The notes under the pieces: generated by a model
Databases searched by the model: none
Seen by the model: only the letters and a program-made list of their open reading frames with translations
Told to the model about the DNA's origin: nothing
Shown: positions 40,904-49,034 of the stretch, one piece after another
Layout: every line of letters begins with the position of its first letter
Numbering within the stretch: the stretch's first letter is position 1
Position numbers and translations under genes: made by a program
Assembly (NCBI RefSeq): GCF_003626535.1
Contig: NZ_RBAL01000010.1
Coordinates: 202,559 to 266,558, forward strand
Direction of reading: 5' to 3'
Length of the DNA stretch: 64,000 bases
Source of the DNA: Streptomyces hoynatensis
GTDB lineage: Bacteria > Actinomycetota > Actinomycetes > Streptomycetales > Streptomycetaceae

Positions 40904-42979
40904 ATGCGGGTCCACCTGCGGGTCCCCACTCGGGGCCTGCGACATTCCCCCACCACCCCGAGATCCCGGAAGGCACAGTCGCGAAGGAACAGGCGGCTGT
41001 GGACGATCGGCGCCCTCGCCCTGGCCCTCCCGCTGGGCCTGACCGGCGCCGCCCAGGGCAGCTCGGCCTCGCCCTTCGGCGAGGACCCCCACCTGACGGC
41101 CTACGAGGAAGACTTCCTCAACCTGTACAACGAGATCAAGGACCCGGCCAACGGGTACTTCTCCCCCGAGGGCATCCCCTACCACTCGGTGGAGACGCTG
41201 ATCGTCGAGGCCCCCGACCAGGGACACGAGACGACCTCCGAGGCGTACTCGTACCTCATCTGGCTGGAGGCCGAGTACGGGCAGGTCACCGGGGACTGGG
41301 GGCCGTTCAACGACGCTTGGGCGCTCATGGAGCAGTACATGATCCCCGAGCACGACGAGCAGCCCACCAACAGCTTCTACAACCCGTCCTCGCCCGCCAC
41401 CTACGCGCCCGAGTCCGACGACCCCTCGGACTACCCGGCGCAGCTGGACGGCAACGTGCCCGTCGGCCAGGACCCCCTCGCGGACGAGCTGTCCTCGACC
41501 TACGGCACCGACGACATCTACGGCATGCACTGGCTGCAGGACGTGGACGACGTCTACGGCTACGGCGACGTGTGCGGTGGGACGAGCGGCGAGCCGACGT
41601 TCATCAACACCTTCCAGCGCGGCCCGGGCGAGTCCACCTGGGAGACCGTCACCCAGCCCTCCTGCGAGGACTTCACCTACGGCGGGCAGAACGGGTACCT
41701 CGACCTGTTCACCGGCGACGCCTCGTACGCCAAGCAGTGGCGCTACACCAACGCGCCCGACGCGGACGCGCGGGCCATCCAGGCGGCGTACTGGGCCGGG
41801 CAGTGGGCGAGCGAGCAGGGCAACGCCGCCCAGGTCGCGGACGTCGTCGCCAAGGCGTCCGAGATGGGCGACTACCTGCGCTACGCGATGTACGACAAGT
41901 ACTTCAAGGAGGTCGGGGACTGCGTCGGCGAGTCGGCCTGCCCGGCCGGCAGCGGCAAGAACAGCAGCCACCAGCTGCTCTCCTGGTACTACGCCTGGGG
42001 CGGCGCCCTGGACACGAACGCCGGCTGGGCCTGGCGCATCGGCTCCAGCTACGCCCACTTCGGCTACCAGAACCCGATGGCCGCCTACGCGCTGAGCGAG
42101 GGCGGCATGACCCCCGAGTCGCCCACCGCGGGCGACGACTGGGCCGGGAGCCTGGATCGGCAGCTGGAGTTCTACCAGTGGCTGCAGTCCTCCGAGGGCG
42201 CCATCGCCGGCGGTGCCACCAACAGCTGGCAGGGCCACTACGCCCAGCCCCCGTCCGGCACCTCGACGTTCTACGGCATGTACTACGACGAGCAGCCCGT
42301 CTACCACGACCCGCCGTCGAACCGCTGGTTCGGCATGCAGGCCTGGTCGATGCAGCGGCTGGCCGAGTACTACTACGCGACGAACGACGAGCGGGCCGGG
42401 GCGATCCTCGACAAGTGGGTCGACTGGGTGCTCGGCGAGGTGACCATCGGGGAGGGCGGCGACTTCCAGATCCCGTCGAACCTCTCCTGGGACGGCCAGC
42501 CCGACACCTGGGACCCGGACAACCCGGGTGACAACGCGGGCCTGCACGTGAGCGTCGACAGCTACTCGCAGGACGTGGGCGTGACCGGCTCGCTGGCCAA
42601 CGCCCTCTCCTACTACGCCGCCGCCAGCGGGGACACCGCGGCCCAGGAGACCGCCTCCGGCCTGCTGGACGCGCTGCTCGCGCACGACGACGGCGTCGGC
42701 ATCTCGGTCGAGGAGCCCCGCGAGGACTACAGCCGCTTCGAGGACGAGATCTACATCCCGTCCGGCTGGAGCGGCACCATGCCCAACGGCGACACCATCG
42801 AGCCTGGCTCCACCTTCGAGTCGATCCGCACCTGGTACGAGGACGACCCGAACTGGCCCCAGGTCGAGGACTACCTCAACGGCGGCGACGTGCCCACCTT
42901 CACGTACCACCGCTTCTGGGCGCAGTCCGACATCGCCATCGCCCTGGCCACCTACAACCGTCTCTTCCCCGACGCGTAG
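40904..42979 (+). CDS. Secreted GH48 cellobiohydrolase without CBM (copy 2)
   Basis: 691 residues. An Arg/Ser-rich signal peptide to about 54 is followed directly by the GH48 domain (YEEDFLNLYNEIKDPANGYFSPE). Neither CBM2 nor the Ig-like module of copy 1 is present. Two stretches are identical in DNA to copy 1: the start of the catalytic domain (41126-41280 with 35568-35722) and the last 200 bp (42761-42955 with 37199-37393), while the middle has diverged, a pattern of gene conversion. GAGGAGG at 40893-40899 precedes ATG 40904. Two GH48 genes in one genome are unusual. Confidence 0.95.
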   Translation: MRVHLRVPTRGLRHSPTTPRSRKAQSRRNRRLWTIGALALALPLGLTGAAQGSSASPFGEDPHLTAYEEDFLNLYNEIKDPANGYFSPEGIPYHSVETLIVEAPDQGHETTSEAYSYLIWLEAEYGQVTGDWGPFNDAWALMEQYMIPEHDEQPTNSFYNPSSPATYAPESDDPSDYPAQLDGNVPVGQDPLADELSSTYGTDDIYGMHWLQDVDDVYGYGDVCGGTSGEPTFINTFQRGPGESTWETVTQPSCEDFTYGGQNGYLDLFTGDASYAKQWRYTNAPDADARAIQAAYWAGQWASEQGNAAQVADVVAKASEMGDYLRYAMYDKYFKEVGDCVGESACPAGSGKNSSHQLLSWYYAWGGALDTNAGWAWRIGSSYAHFGYQNPMAAYALSEGGMTPESPTAGDDWAGSLDRQLEFYQWLQSSEGAIAGGATNSWQGHYAQPPSGTSTFYGMYYDEQPVYHDPPSNRWFGMQAWSMQRLAEYYYATNDERAGAILDKWVDWVLGEVTIGEGGDFQIPSNLSWDGQPDTWDPDNPGDNAGLHVSVDSYSQDVGVTGSLANALSYYAAASGDTAAQETASGLLDALLAHDDGVGISVEEPREDYSRFEDEIYIPSGWSGTMPNGDTIEPGSTFESIRTWYEDDPNWPQVEDYLNGGDVPTFTYHRFWAQSDIAIALATYNRLFPDA

Positions 42980-43016
42980 GAACCCCGGGACGAGCGGCGT
43001 TCGCCGCCCGACACAC

Positions 43017-43051
43017 CCGAGGGCCCCGGACACTCCCGCCGGGGCCCTCGG
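43017..43051. terminator. Terminator of GH48 copy 2
   Basis: CCGAGGGCCCCGG (43017-43029) pairs perfectly with 43039-43051 over a 9-nt loop. It also lies downstream of the convergent PP2C gene. Confidence 0.8.
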
Positions 43052-43074
43052 CCTTTGCGCCGGGCGGCGGCCGC

Positions 43075-44320
43075 TCAGCCCCCGGGTCCCGGCCCGGGCG
43101 CCCCGGCCCGGGCGCCCCGGCCCGGGCGCCCCGGCCCGGGCGCGGCGGCCGCCGGTGCCTGGGCCGTGCCAGTCCAGGCACAGGACGGTGGCGTCGTCCC
43201 TGGGGTGGCCGCCGGTGGCCTCGCTCACCTCGGCGGTGAGCGCGCGGACCACCTCGCGTGGGTGCAGGGCGGCGGTCTCCCGCAGGCGCGCGGGCAGGTC
43301 GACGGCCGCCGCCTCCCGGTCCTGCAGGCCGTCGGTGTAGAAGAGCAGCCGGTCGCCGGGGCACACGGGCAGTTCCTGTACCTCGTAGACGCCGTCGGGT
43401 TGCAGGCCGAAGGGCAGGTCGACGCGGGGGGTGAGCTCCTCGACCAGGCCGTCGCGCAGCCGCAGCGGCCAGGGGTGGCCGGCGTTGACCAGCCAGGCGC
43501 GGCCGGTGTCCAGCGAGAAGCGCAGCAGCTGGCCGGTGGCCGTCGCCTCCCCTCCGCCGTGGTTCCGGAGCGCCTCGTGCACGCGGCGGGCCTGGCCGGC
43601 CAGGTCGAGCCGGGCGCGGCGGGCGCCGCGTGAGGCGTTGACCAGCAGGGTGGCGAGCAGCGCGGCGCGGACGTCGTGGCCCATGGCGTCGGTCACGGAC
43701 AGGTGCAGGGTGTCCCGGTCGAGGGTGTAGTCGTAGGTGTCGCCGCTGATGTCGTCGGCGGGGACGACGGCCCCGGCGAGCACGAACTGGTCCGCCTCGC
43801 AGCAGGAGGCCGAAGGCAGCAGTTCCCGCTGGATCTCGCCGGCCAGGCTCACCGGGGTGGTGCGCTGCCCCCAGTCGTAGAGGTCGGTGAAGCGGCGGTC
43901 GGTGACGAGGAGGTACGCCAGCGCGTGCGCGCCCTGGCCGATCTGTTCGAGCACCTCGCCGTCGGCCTCGGGCAGGGTCAGTTCGAGCACGCCGATGGCG
44001 TCGCCGCGGTTGGTGACGCGCGCCAGCACCCGCCGCTCCCGGTCCCCCGTGTCCGCGGTGACCACCCGCTGGGTGCGCAGCACCTGCTCGTACAGGCTTC
44101 CGGCCAGCGGGATGCGCTCCGCCTCCTGCTCCTCCGGGGCGTCGGCCTCGGCGCCCACCCGCACCACCTGACGGCCGACGACGTCGAGGAACCTGAAGGA
44201 GACGGAGCGCGCGCCGAAGCGGTCCCGCAGGTTCCGCGCCACCACGTCGATGGATCGCGAGGGGGCGGCGTTCTCGGCCGCCGCGAGCACCTCGCCCAGC
44301 ATCAGCGGCTCCTTCGCCAC
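43075..44320 (-). CDS. RsbU-type PP2C phosphatase, C-terminal frame disturbed by 14-bp repeats
   Basis: About 400 residues from GTG 44320 (GGAGGG upstream; ATG 44302 is an alternative). A GAF-like sensor region (about 20-150) precedes a SpoIIE/PP2C domain with metal-binding Asp residues in DDISGDTYDY and TDAMGHD, ending DDATVLCLDWHG. Such enzymes dephosphorylate anti-anti-sigma factors. The natural-looking stop TGA (43077-43075) is out of frame as printed: four 14-bp repeats (43087-43142) sit between domain and stop, and the true frame runs on antisense to GH48 copy 2 to 40748. One more repeat, or two fewer, would restore the stop. Confidence 0.82.
43087..43142 (-). repeat. 14-bp tandem repeat (4 copies) at the 3' end of the PP2C gene
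   Basis: CCCCGGCCCGGGCG occurs three times perfectly (43101-43142) and once with a T for the first C (43087-43100). As 14 is not a multiple of three, each gain or loss shifts the reading frame. It could be real length variation or an assembly error in very GC-rich DNA. Confidence 0.9.
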
Positions 44321-44560
44321 CGCACCCTCCGTCCTCCGGCGGTCCACCCGGCGCTCCCGGCGCCCCCGCCCCCGGCTCCGGGCCCGTTGCGTTCCCCCCA
44401 GGATCACGGCCCGCGGCGCGCCCCTCCGGCCGACACACCCTGGCTCCCGGGGCCGTCCGCCGTTCGCGGCCCTCCCCGCGGGGCCCCGGCGCCCGCCTCC
44501 CGCGGGGGCCGCCCCTCCCGGGCCCGCGCCCGCCACCGGGGCGAGGGGCGGGCCCACCGG

Positions 44561-45163
44561 TCAGGGGGCCGGGGTGCCCCGAGCGGCCCGCTCGCGGAAG
44601 CTCGTCTTCTTCGCCCGGTTGCCGCAGCTGCTCATGGAGCACCAACGCCGCCTGCCGGGGCGGGAGTTGTCCAGGAAGAGGGCGCGGCAGTCGGGGGCGG
44701 CGCACTCGTGCAGGCGGGCGGCCGTCTCGGGCGTGGCGACCAGGTCGAGGGCGTCGCGGGCGATCAGGGCCAGCGTCGCCTGGACCGGGTCGTCCGCGCG
44801 GTGGCGCAGCTCACCGGCCGCCGTCAGCTCCGGGGCCGGCACCGGGAGGGCGGCGAACCGGTTGACCAGGCGCCGGGCGGCGGCGGGGCAGGCGGCGACT
44901 CCGCCCGGGCCGCGGAAGGCGTGGATCAGTGCGTGCACCGCCTCCCGCAGCCGCCGCGCCCCGGCCGCGTCCGCCGGCCCCGCGCCGGCCGGACAGGGGC
45001 CGAACTGGTCGACCCACGCGCGGAGTTCGGCCTCGCCCTGCAGTTCCTCCGCCTCCCGGGCCGCGCCCCGGTGCCGCAGCGTTCTGATGAAGTCCAGGCA
45101 CAGGCGGCCCGCCCCCTGCCGGAAGGCGGGCGCCTCGGCCTGCCGTGCCTCGCGCGCGTTCAC
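44561..45163 (-). CDS. CGNR zinc-finger (ABATE-domain) transcriptional regulator
   Basis: 200 residues. The N-terminal ABATE-type domain starts LCLDFIRTLRHRG; the C-terminal zinc finger is C-x4-C then WCSMSSCGNRAKKTSFRER, with the signature CGNR. GTG 45163 is 7 nt after TAGGAT, so the message is probably leaderless, and this start is preferred to the upstream in-frame TTG 45196. It is divergent from an MFS transporter; a symmetric operator lies between, so it likely regulates the transporter in response to its substrate. Confidence 0.88.
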   Translation of the reverse strand: MNAREARQAEAPAFRQGAGRLCLDFIRTLRHRGAAREAEELQGEAELRAWVDQFGPCPAGAGPADAAGARRLREAVHALIHAFRGPGGVAACPAAARRLVNRFAALPVPAPELTAAGELRHRADDPVQATLALIARDALDLVATPETAARLHECAAPDCRALFLDNSRPGRRRWCSMSSCGNRAKKTSFRERAARGTPAP

Positions 45164-45180
45164 CCGGCCGATCCTATCCC

Positions 45181-45232
45181 CCGGGAACCGGTTCAACTGG
45201 TACGCTGCGGAACCGGTAATACCGGTTCCCGG
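45181..45232. promoter_or_regulatory. Operator cluster between the CGNR regulator and MFS genes
   Basis: GGAACCGGT occurs at 45184-45192 and 45209-45217, and inverted (ACCGGTTCC) at 45221-45229. The last two form a 21-bp inverted repeat with a 3-bp centre; the outer pair extends to 12 bp (45181-45192 with 45221-45232). Confidence 0.8.
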
Positions 45233-45344
45233 GTTGCCTCTTCCCGTACCGCGCCCCTCGCCGTGCGCCCGGCGGTGCCGGCCGGCGCCCCGGCGAACCG
45301 ATTCCGCCGCCGCCCGCCGCCCGTCACCGGAAAGGCCTTATCCC

Positions 45345-46613
45345 TTGCGCGACCACCACGCACCCCGGGGCACCGGCCTCAGGCCCGGCCTCCTCCCGCT
45401 CCTCGCGGCCACCTGCGGCATCGCGGTGGCCAACATCTACTTCCCCCAGGCCATCAGCCCACTGGCCGCCGACGGGCTCGGCGTCTCCCCGGGCGCCGCG
45501 GCCGCCGCGGTCATCGCCACCCAGTTCGGCTACGCCCTCGGCCTCTTCCTCCTCGTCCCGCTCGGCGACCGGGTGCCGCACCGCCGGCTGATCCCCCTGC
45601 TGCTCGCGGTCACCGGGATCGGCCTGCTCGCCGCGGGCAGCGCCCCCGGCCTGCCGGCGCTCGTGGCGGCCGGCGCCCTGACCGGGGCCGCCACCGTCGT
45701 CCCGCAGATCGTCATCCCGATGGCCGCCGGTCTGGTCCCGGACGACCGCCGCGGGGCCGTCACCGGCACGCTGCTCAGCGGCCTGGTCGCCGGCATACTC
45801 CTGGCCCGCACCTTCGGCGGCTCCCTCGGCCAGTGGCTCGGCTGGCGCGCGCCGTACTACGCCGCCGCCCTGCTCGCGGCCCTCCTCGCCGCGGTGCTGC
45901 GCCGCGCCCTCCCGGACACCGCGCCCGCCTCGCGCGAGCGGTATGCCTCCCTGGTGGCCGCCGCCCCGCGGCTGCTGCGCGAGGAGCCGGAACTGCGGCG
46001 CTCCTGCTGGTACCAGGCCGCGGTCTTCGGCGGGTTCAGCGCTGCCTGGACGAGCATCGCCCTGTACCTGACGGGCCCGGCGTACGGCCTCGGCTCGCAG
46101 GCGGTGGGCCTGGTCGCTCTGGCCGGCGCCGGGAGCGTCCTCTGCACGCCGCTCGCCGGCCGCCGCGTGGACCGCCACGGCCCCGACCCGGTGAGCGCGG
46201 TCTGCCTGCTGGGCACCCTGGCCGCCACCGGCGTCCTCTCCCTGGGCGCCCTGCGCGGCGCCCCCGGCCTGGTGGCGCTGACCCTGGGCGCCCTGCTTCT
46301 CGACGCGGCCATGCAAAGCGGCCAGGTCGCCCACCAGGCACGGGTGTTCAGCCTCCGGCCCGAGGCCCGCGGCCGGCTGAACACCGCCTACATGACCTGC
46401 GCCTTCCTCGGCGGCGGCCTCGGCTCCTGGCTCGGCGTGCGCGCCTTCGCCCTGCTCGGCTGGCCGGGCGTCACCGGGCTCGCCGCGCTGCTCGCCGCGC
46501 TTCCCCTCGCCCACCTCGCCCACCTCGCCCGCCGGGCACGCCGCGCCCGCCGCGCGTCGCCCGGCCACCGGGCGGCCCGGGCCCCGGAACGCGCCGGGGC
46601 CCGGGAAGGTTGA
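45345..46613 (+). CDS. MFS transporter, drug/sugar-efflux type
   Basis: 422 residues with 12 predicted TM helices. VANIYFPQAISPLAADGLGVSPGAA opens the first helix pair, and PLGDRVPHRRLIPLLL is the MFS loop 2-3 motif A. It resembles proton-driven exporters of the YbjJ/NepI-like group; the substrate is unknown. No ATG is available; TTG 45345 with GGAAAGG nine bases upstream is the best start, so the first residues are uncertain. Divergent from the CGNR regulator. Confidence 0.83.
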   Translation: MRDHHAPRGTGLRPGLLPLLAATCGIAVANIYFPQAISPLAADGLGVSPGAAAAAVIATQFGYALGLFLLVPLGDRVPHRRLIPLLLAVTGIGLLAAGSAPGLPALVAAGALTGAATVVPQIVIPMAAGLVPDDRRGAVTGTLLSGLVAGILLARTFGGSLGQWLGWRAPYYAAALLAALLAAVLRRALPDTAPASRERYASLVAAAPRLLREEPELRRSCWYQAAVFGGFSAAWTSIALYLTGPAYGLGSQAVGLVALAGAGSVLCTPLAGRRVDRHGPDPVSAVCLLGTLAATGVLSLGALRGAPGLVALTLGALLLDAAMQSGQVAHQARVFSLRPEARGRLNTAYMTCAFLGGGLGSWLGVRAFALLGWPGVTGLAALLAALPLAHLAHLARRARRARRASPGHRAARAPERAGAREG

Positions 46614-46640
46614 CCTCAACCCCGCTTGAACTTCTAGGCT
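46610..46640 (+). promoter_or_regulatory. MerR-type promoter/operator of the PPOX gene
   Basis: TTGACC (46610-46615), 19-bp spacer, TAGGCT (46635-46640). TCAA and TTGA half-sites are embedded symmetrically in the spacer. Base for base it resembles the FMN reductase promoter at 27172-27142 (both begin TTGACyTCAAC and share CTTGAAC). Confidence 0.6.
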
Positions 46641-46647
46641 CGGCGGC

Positions 46648-47064
46648 ATGGTATTCACCGAGAAGGAACGCGCCTATCTGGCGTCGCAGCGCCTGGCCAG
46701 GCTGGCGACCACCGACCGCGAGGGCCGCCCCCAGGTCCGGCCCGTGGGCTTCCGGCTCAACGAGGACGGCACCATCGACATCGGCGGCCCCGACATGGCG
46801 AAGAGCCAGAAGTACCGCAACGCCGTCGCCCGGCCCGAGGTCTCGGTGCTCGTGGACGACATGGCGCCGGCCGACGACCCGGTCGCGCCCGGCTGGGGCC
46901 GCGGCGTGGAGATCCGCGGCCGCGCCGAGGCCCTGGTCCTGGAGGTCCCGCCGGTGGCGCCCGACGTGTTCAGCAAGGACGTCATCCGCGTCCACCCCCG
47001 GCGGATCGTCACCTGGAACCTCGAACCGGGCAACGGCCGTTCCCGGTCCCGCGACGTCGCCTGA
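46648..47064 (+). CDS. PPOX-class F420/FMN-dependent oxidoreductase
   Basis: 138 residues with the split beta-barrel pyridoxamine-5'-phosphate-oxidase-like fold: LARLATTDREGRPQVRPVGFRLNEDGTIDIGG and later KSQKYRNAVARPEVSVLVDD. Members bind F420 or FMN. The substrate is unknown. ATG 46648 is 7 nt after TAGGCT, so the message is leaderless. Expression is probably controlled by a MerR-family protein. Confidence 0.87.
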   Translation: MVFTEKERAYLASQRLARLATTDREGRPQVRPVGFRLNEDGTIDIGGPDMAKSQKYRNAVARPEVSVLVDDMAPADDPVAPGWGRGVEIRGRAEALVLEVPPVAPDVFSKDVIRVHPRRIVTWNLEPGNGRSRSRDVA

Positions 47065-47755
47065 CCGCGGACGCCGGCCGCACGAGGCCGCAGGAAGGCC
47101 ACACAAGAGATACAAGAGATGAATGGAAAGGGCACCTGTTCCCGCGCCTGGCGCCCTTTTCCGCGCTCCGCGCGGCCCGCCGGAAAGGGCCCGCTTCCCG
47201 CGGCGTTCGGCCGGGACATGTCCCGTTTCCCGGCAGCGGGGAGCGCGGCGGCGGCCCTCCCCCGGGGGTTTCCCGGCGTTTTCCCGGCGTTTTCCCGGCA
47301 TTGTCCCGGCATTGCCCCGGCGCTTTCCCGCCGTTTTCCCACCCCCGCACGCGGCCGTTCCCCGGCGGCCGAAATCGGGCGCCCCCAGCGGGCGTGCCGC
47401 GTCCCTCGGGGCGCGCGCCCGCGCGCCCTCCACCCCGGCGATACGCGCACAACCGGCCACACGCCCCCGGGCCTTGCGCCTCCCGTCCGGCCCGCCGCCG
47501 GCGCGGCCTCCCCGGGGCCTCGCCCCGGCCGCACCCGCCCCCGGCGGGCGGCCGGCATTGCAGAGGTGCTCCGTCAGCCTCCCCCGGCCCCCGTGTCTCC
47601 ACCAGGCGAAGCCGGCGCCCCCACCACCGGTTCGCCACGTCCCTGCCCCGCGGGGCGGAATCGGGCACGGTCCCCGCGCGCGGAACGGGAGCTGAGTGCC
47701 CCGGAGCCGCGGCGTCCGGGACCTCGGGGAAGCGCCCCCGGGCCTCCCGCGCGGC
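47065..47755. other. 691-bp gap with an 11-bp tandem repeat array
   Basis: No credible gene on either strand: open frames here are repeat-driven and low in complexity. Apart from the repeat array at 47268-47333 and scattered CCCGGC-rich segments nothing is recognised. Confidence 0.6.
47268..47333. repeat. 11-bp tandem repeat, six units
   Basis: Six consecutive 11-bp units with consensus TTTTCCCGGCG, one turn of the helix each, with 0-3 differences from consensus, followed by a partial seventh. Confidence 0.85.
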
Positions 47756-48793
47756 TCAGGAGGAGGCCCGCCGCACCAGCTCGGTGGGCAGCACCAGGCC
47801 CGGGTGGTCGGGGCCCTCGTTGCCGATCTCCGCGAGTAGAGTCCGCGTCATGGCCCGCCCCATGCCCTCCATGGGCTGCCGGACGCTGGTGAGCGAGGGG
47901 TCCATGTGCTGGGCCAGCGAGGAGTCGTCGAAGCCGACCAGCGCCACGTCGCCCGGGATGGTCCGCCCGAGTTCGCGCAGCGCCCGCCTGGCGCCGATGG
48001 CCATGAGGTCCGAGGCGCAGAACACCGCGTCCAGCGAGGGCCGCCGCGTCAGGAGCTGCCGCATCGCCGCGTGGCCGCCCTCCTCGCTGAAGTCGCCGCT
48101 CGCGATCAGCTCCTCGTCCGGCTCGTGCCCGGCCGCCCTGATCGCCTCCTGGTAGCCCTCGAGACGGCAGCGGGCCGCGTACATGTCCAGCGAGCCGGTG
48201 ATCGTCGCGACGGTCCTGCGCCCGCGCCCGATGAGGTGCTCCACGGCCAGCTGTGCGCCCCCGACGTTGTCGCAGTCCACGTGCGGGACCATCTCCTCGG
48301 CGGACCTGCGGCCGTTCATCACCACGGGAATGCCCAGCTCGGAGAGCTGGTCGGGCAGCGGGTCGTCCTTGTGCACCGAGACCAGCAGCACGCCGTCCAC
48401 GCGGTTCCCCGAGGCGTACTGCGCGAACCTGGCCCGTTCCTTCGGGGTCCTGATCAGCGTCAGCAGCAGCTGGATGTCGGTGTCGGCGAGCTCCAGGCTG
48501 ACCCCGCGGATGATGCCCGAGAAGTACGGCTCGGCGAAGAGCCTGGACTCCACCTCGGGCACCACGAGGGCGATGGCGTCCGAGCGGTTGGCCGCGAGCG
48601 CCCGCGCGGCCCGGTGCGGGACGTAGCCCAGGTCGGCGATCGCCTGCTGGACGACCGCGCGGGTGCGGTCACTCACCCGCGGCGAGCCGTTGATGACCCG
48701 GGACACCGTCCCGCGGCCGACACCGGCGCGGGCCGCGACCTGTTCAAGGGTCGGCCTCCCGTCGCGGCCAGTACCGCGCCTTGACACTGCCAT
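47756..48793 (-). CDS. cebR: LacI-family cellulose-utilization repressor CebR
   Basis: 345 residues. The N-terminal LacI helix-turn-helix and hinge are PTLEQVAARAGVGRGTVSRVINGS ... YVPHRAARALAANRS (about 14-67), followed by a periplasmic-binding-protein-like sensor domain (ALVVPEVESRLFAEPYFSGI, DAVFCASDLMAIGA). In S. griseus, S. reticuli and S. scabies CebR represses cebEFG, bglC and cellulases and is released by cellobiose/cellotriose. It is divergent from cebE, and six matching operators lie in this window. Confidence 0.94.
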   Translation of the reverse strand: MAVSRRGTGRDGRPTLEQVAARAGVGRGTVSRVINGSPRVSDRTRAVVQQAIADLGYVPHRAARALAANRSDAIALVVPEVESRLFAEPYFSGIIRGVSLELADTDIQLLLTLIRTPKERARFAQYASGNRVDGVLLVSVHKDDPLPDQLSELGIPVVMNGRRSAEEMVPHVDCDNVGGAQLAVEHLIGRGRRTVATITGSLDMYAARCRLEGYQEAIRAAGHEPDEELIASGDFSEEGGHAAMRQLLTRRPSLDAVFCASDLMAIGARRALRELGRTIPGDVALVGFDDSSLAQHMDPSLTSVRQPMEGMGRAMTRTLLAEIGNEGPDHPGLVLPTELVRRASS

Positions 48794-48860
48794 CTGTTCC
48801 TCCCGTTTGTGCCCCAGACTCCAACTACATCACGGAATCCGAGACGGACCGTCTGTGGCC

Positions 48861-48919
48861 TTGACACTTGCCTCGGGCTTCGGGAACCCTTCAACCCATC
48901 ACAACTGGGAGCGCTCCCA
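48861..48919 (+). promoter_or_regulatory. Promoter and CebR operator of cebEFG
   Basis: TTGACA (48861-48866), 18-bp spacer, AACCCT (48885-48890), then the perfect box TGGGAGCGCTCCCA (48906-48919), which starts near +9. Confidence 0.85.
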
Positions 48920-49034
48920 CGCAACCGAAACCCTACAGATCCCGTACGTTCCGAGCCCAGGCACCCCCTATCCCCCACGTGTCGCACCACAGCTGGGAAG
49001 GCAACGTCAGTGTGCGCCAGGAGGACGACCCGTC

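Noticed and set aside
40748..43074. Extension of the PP2C frame beyond its domain
   Set aside because: Antisense to GH48 copy 2 and crosses a strong terminator; not treated as real protein, only as evidence that the natural stop is out of frame.
47119..47695. Several overlapping open frames in the 690-bp gap
   Set aside because: They are generated by the 11-bp repeat array and extreme base composition; no start signal or domain supports any of them.
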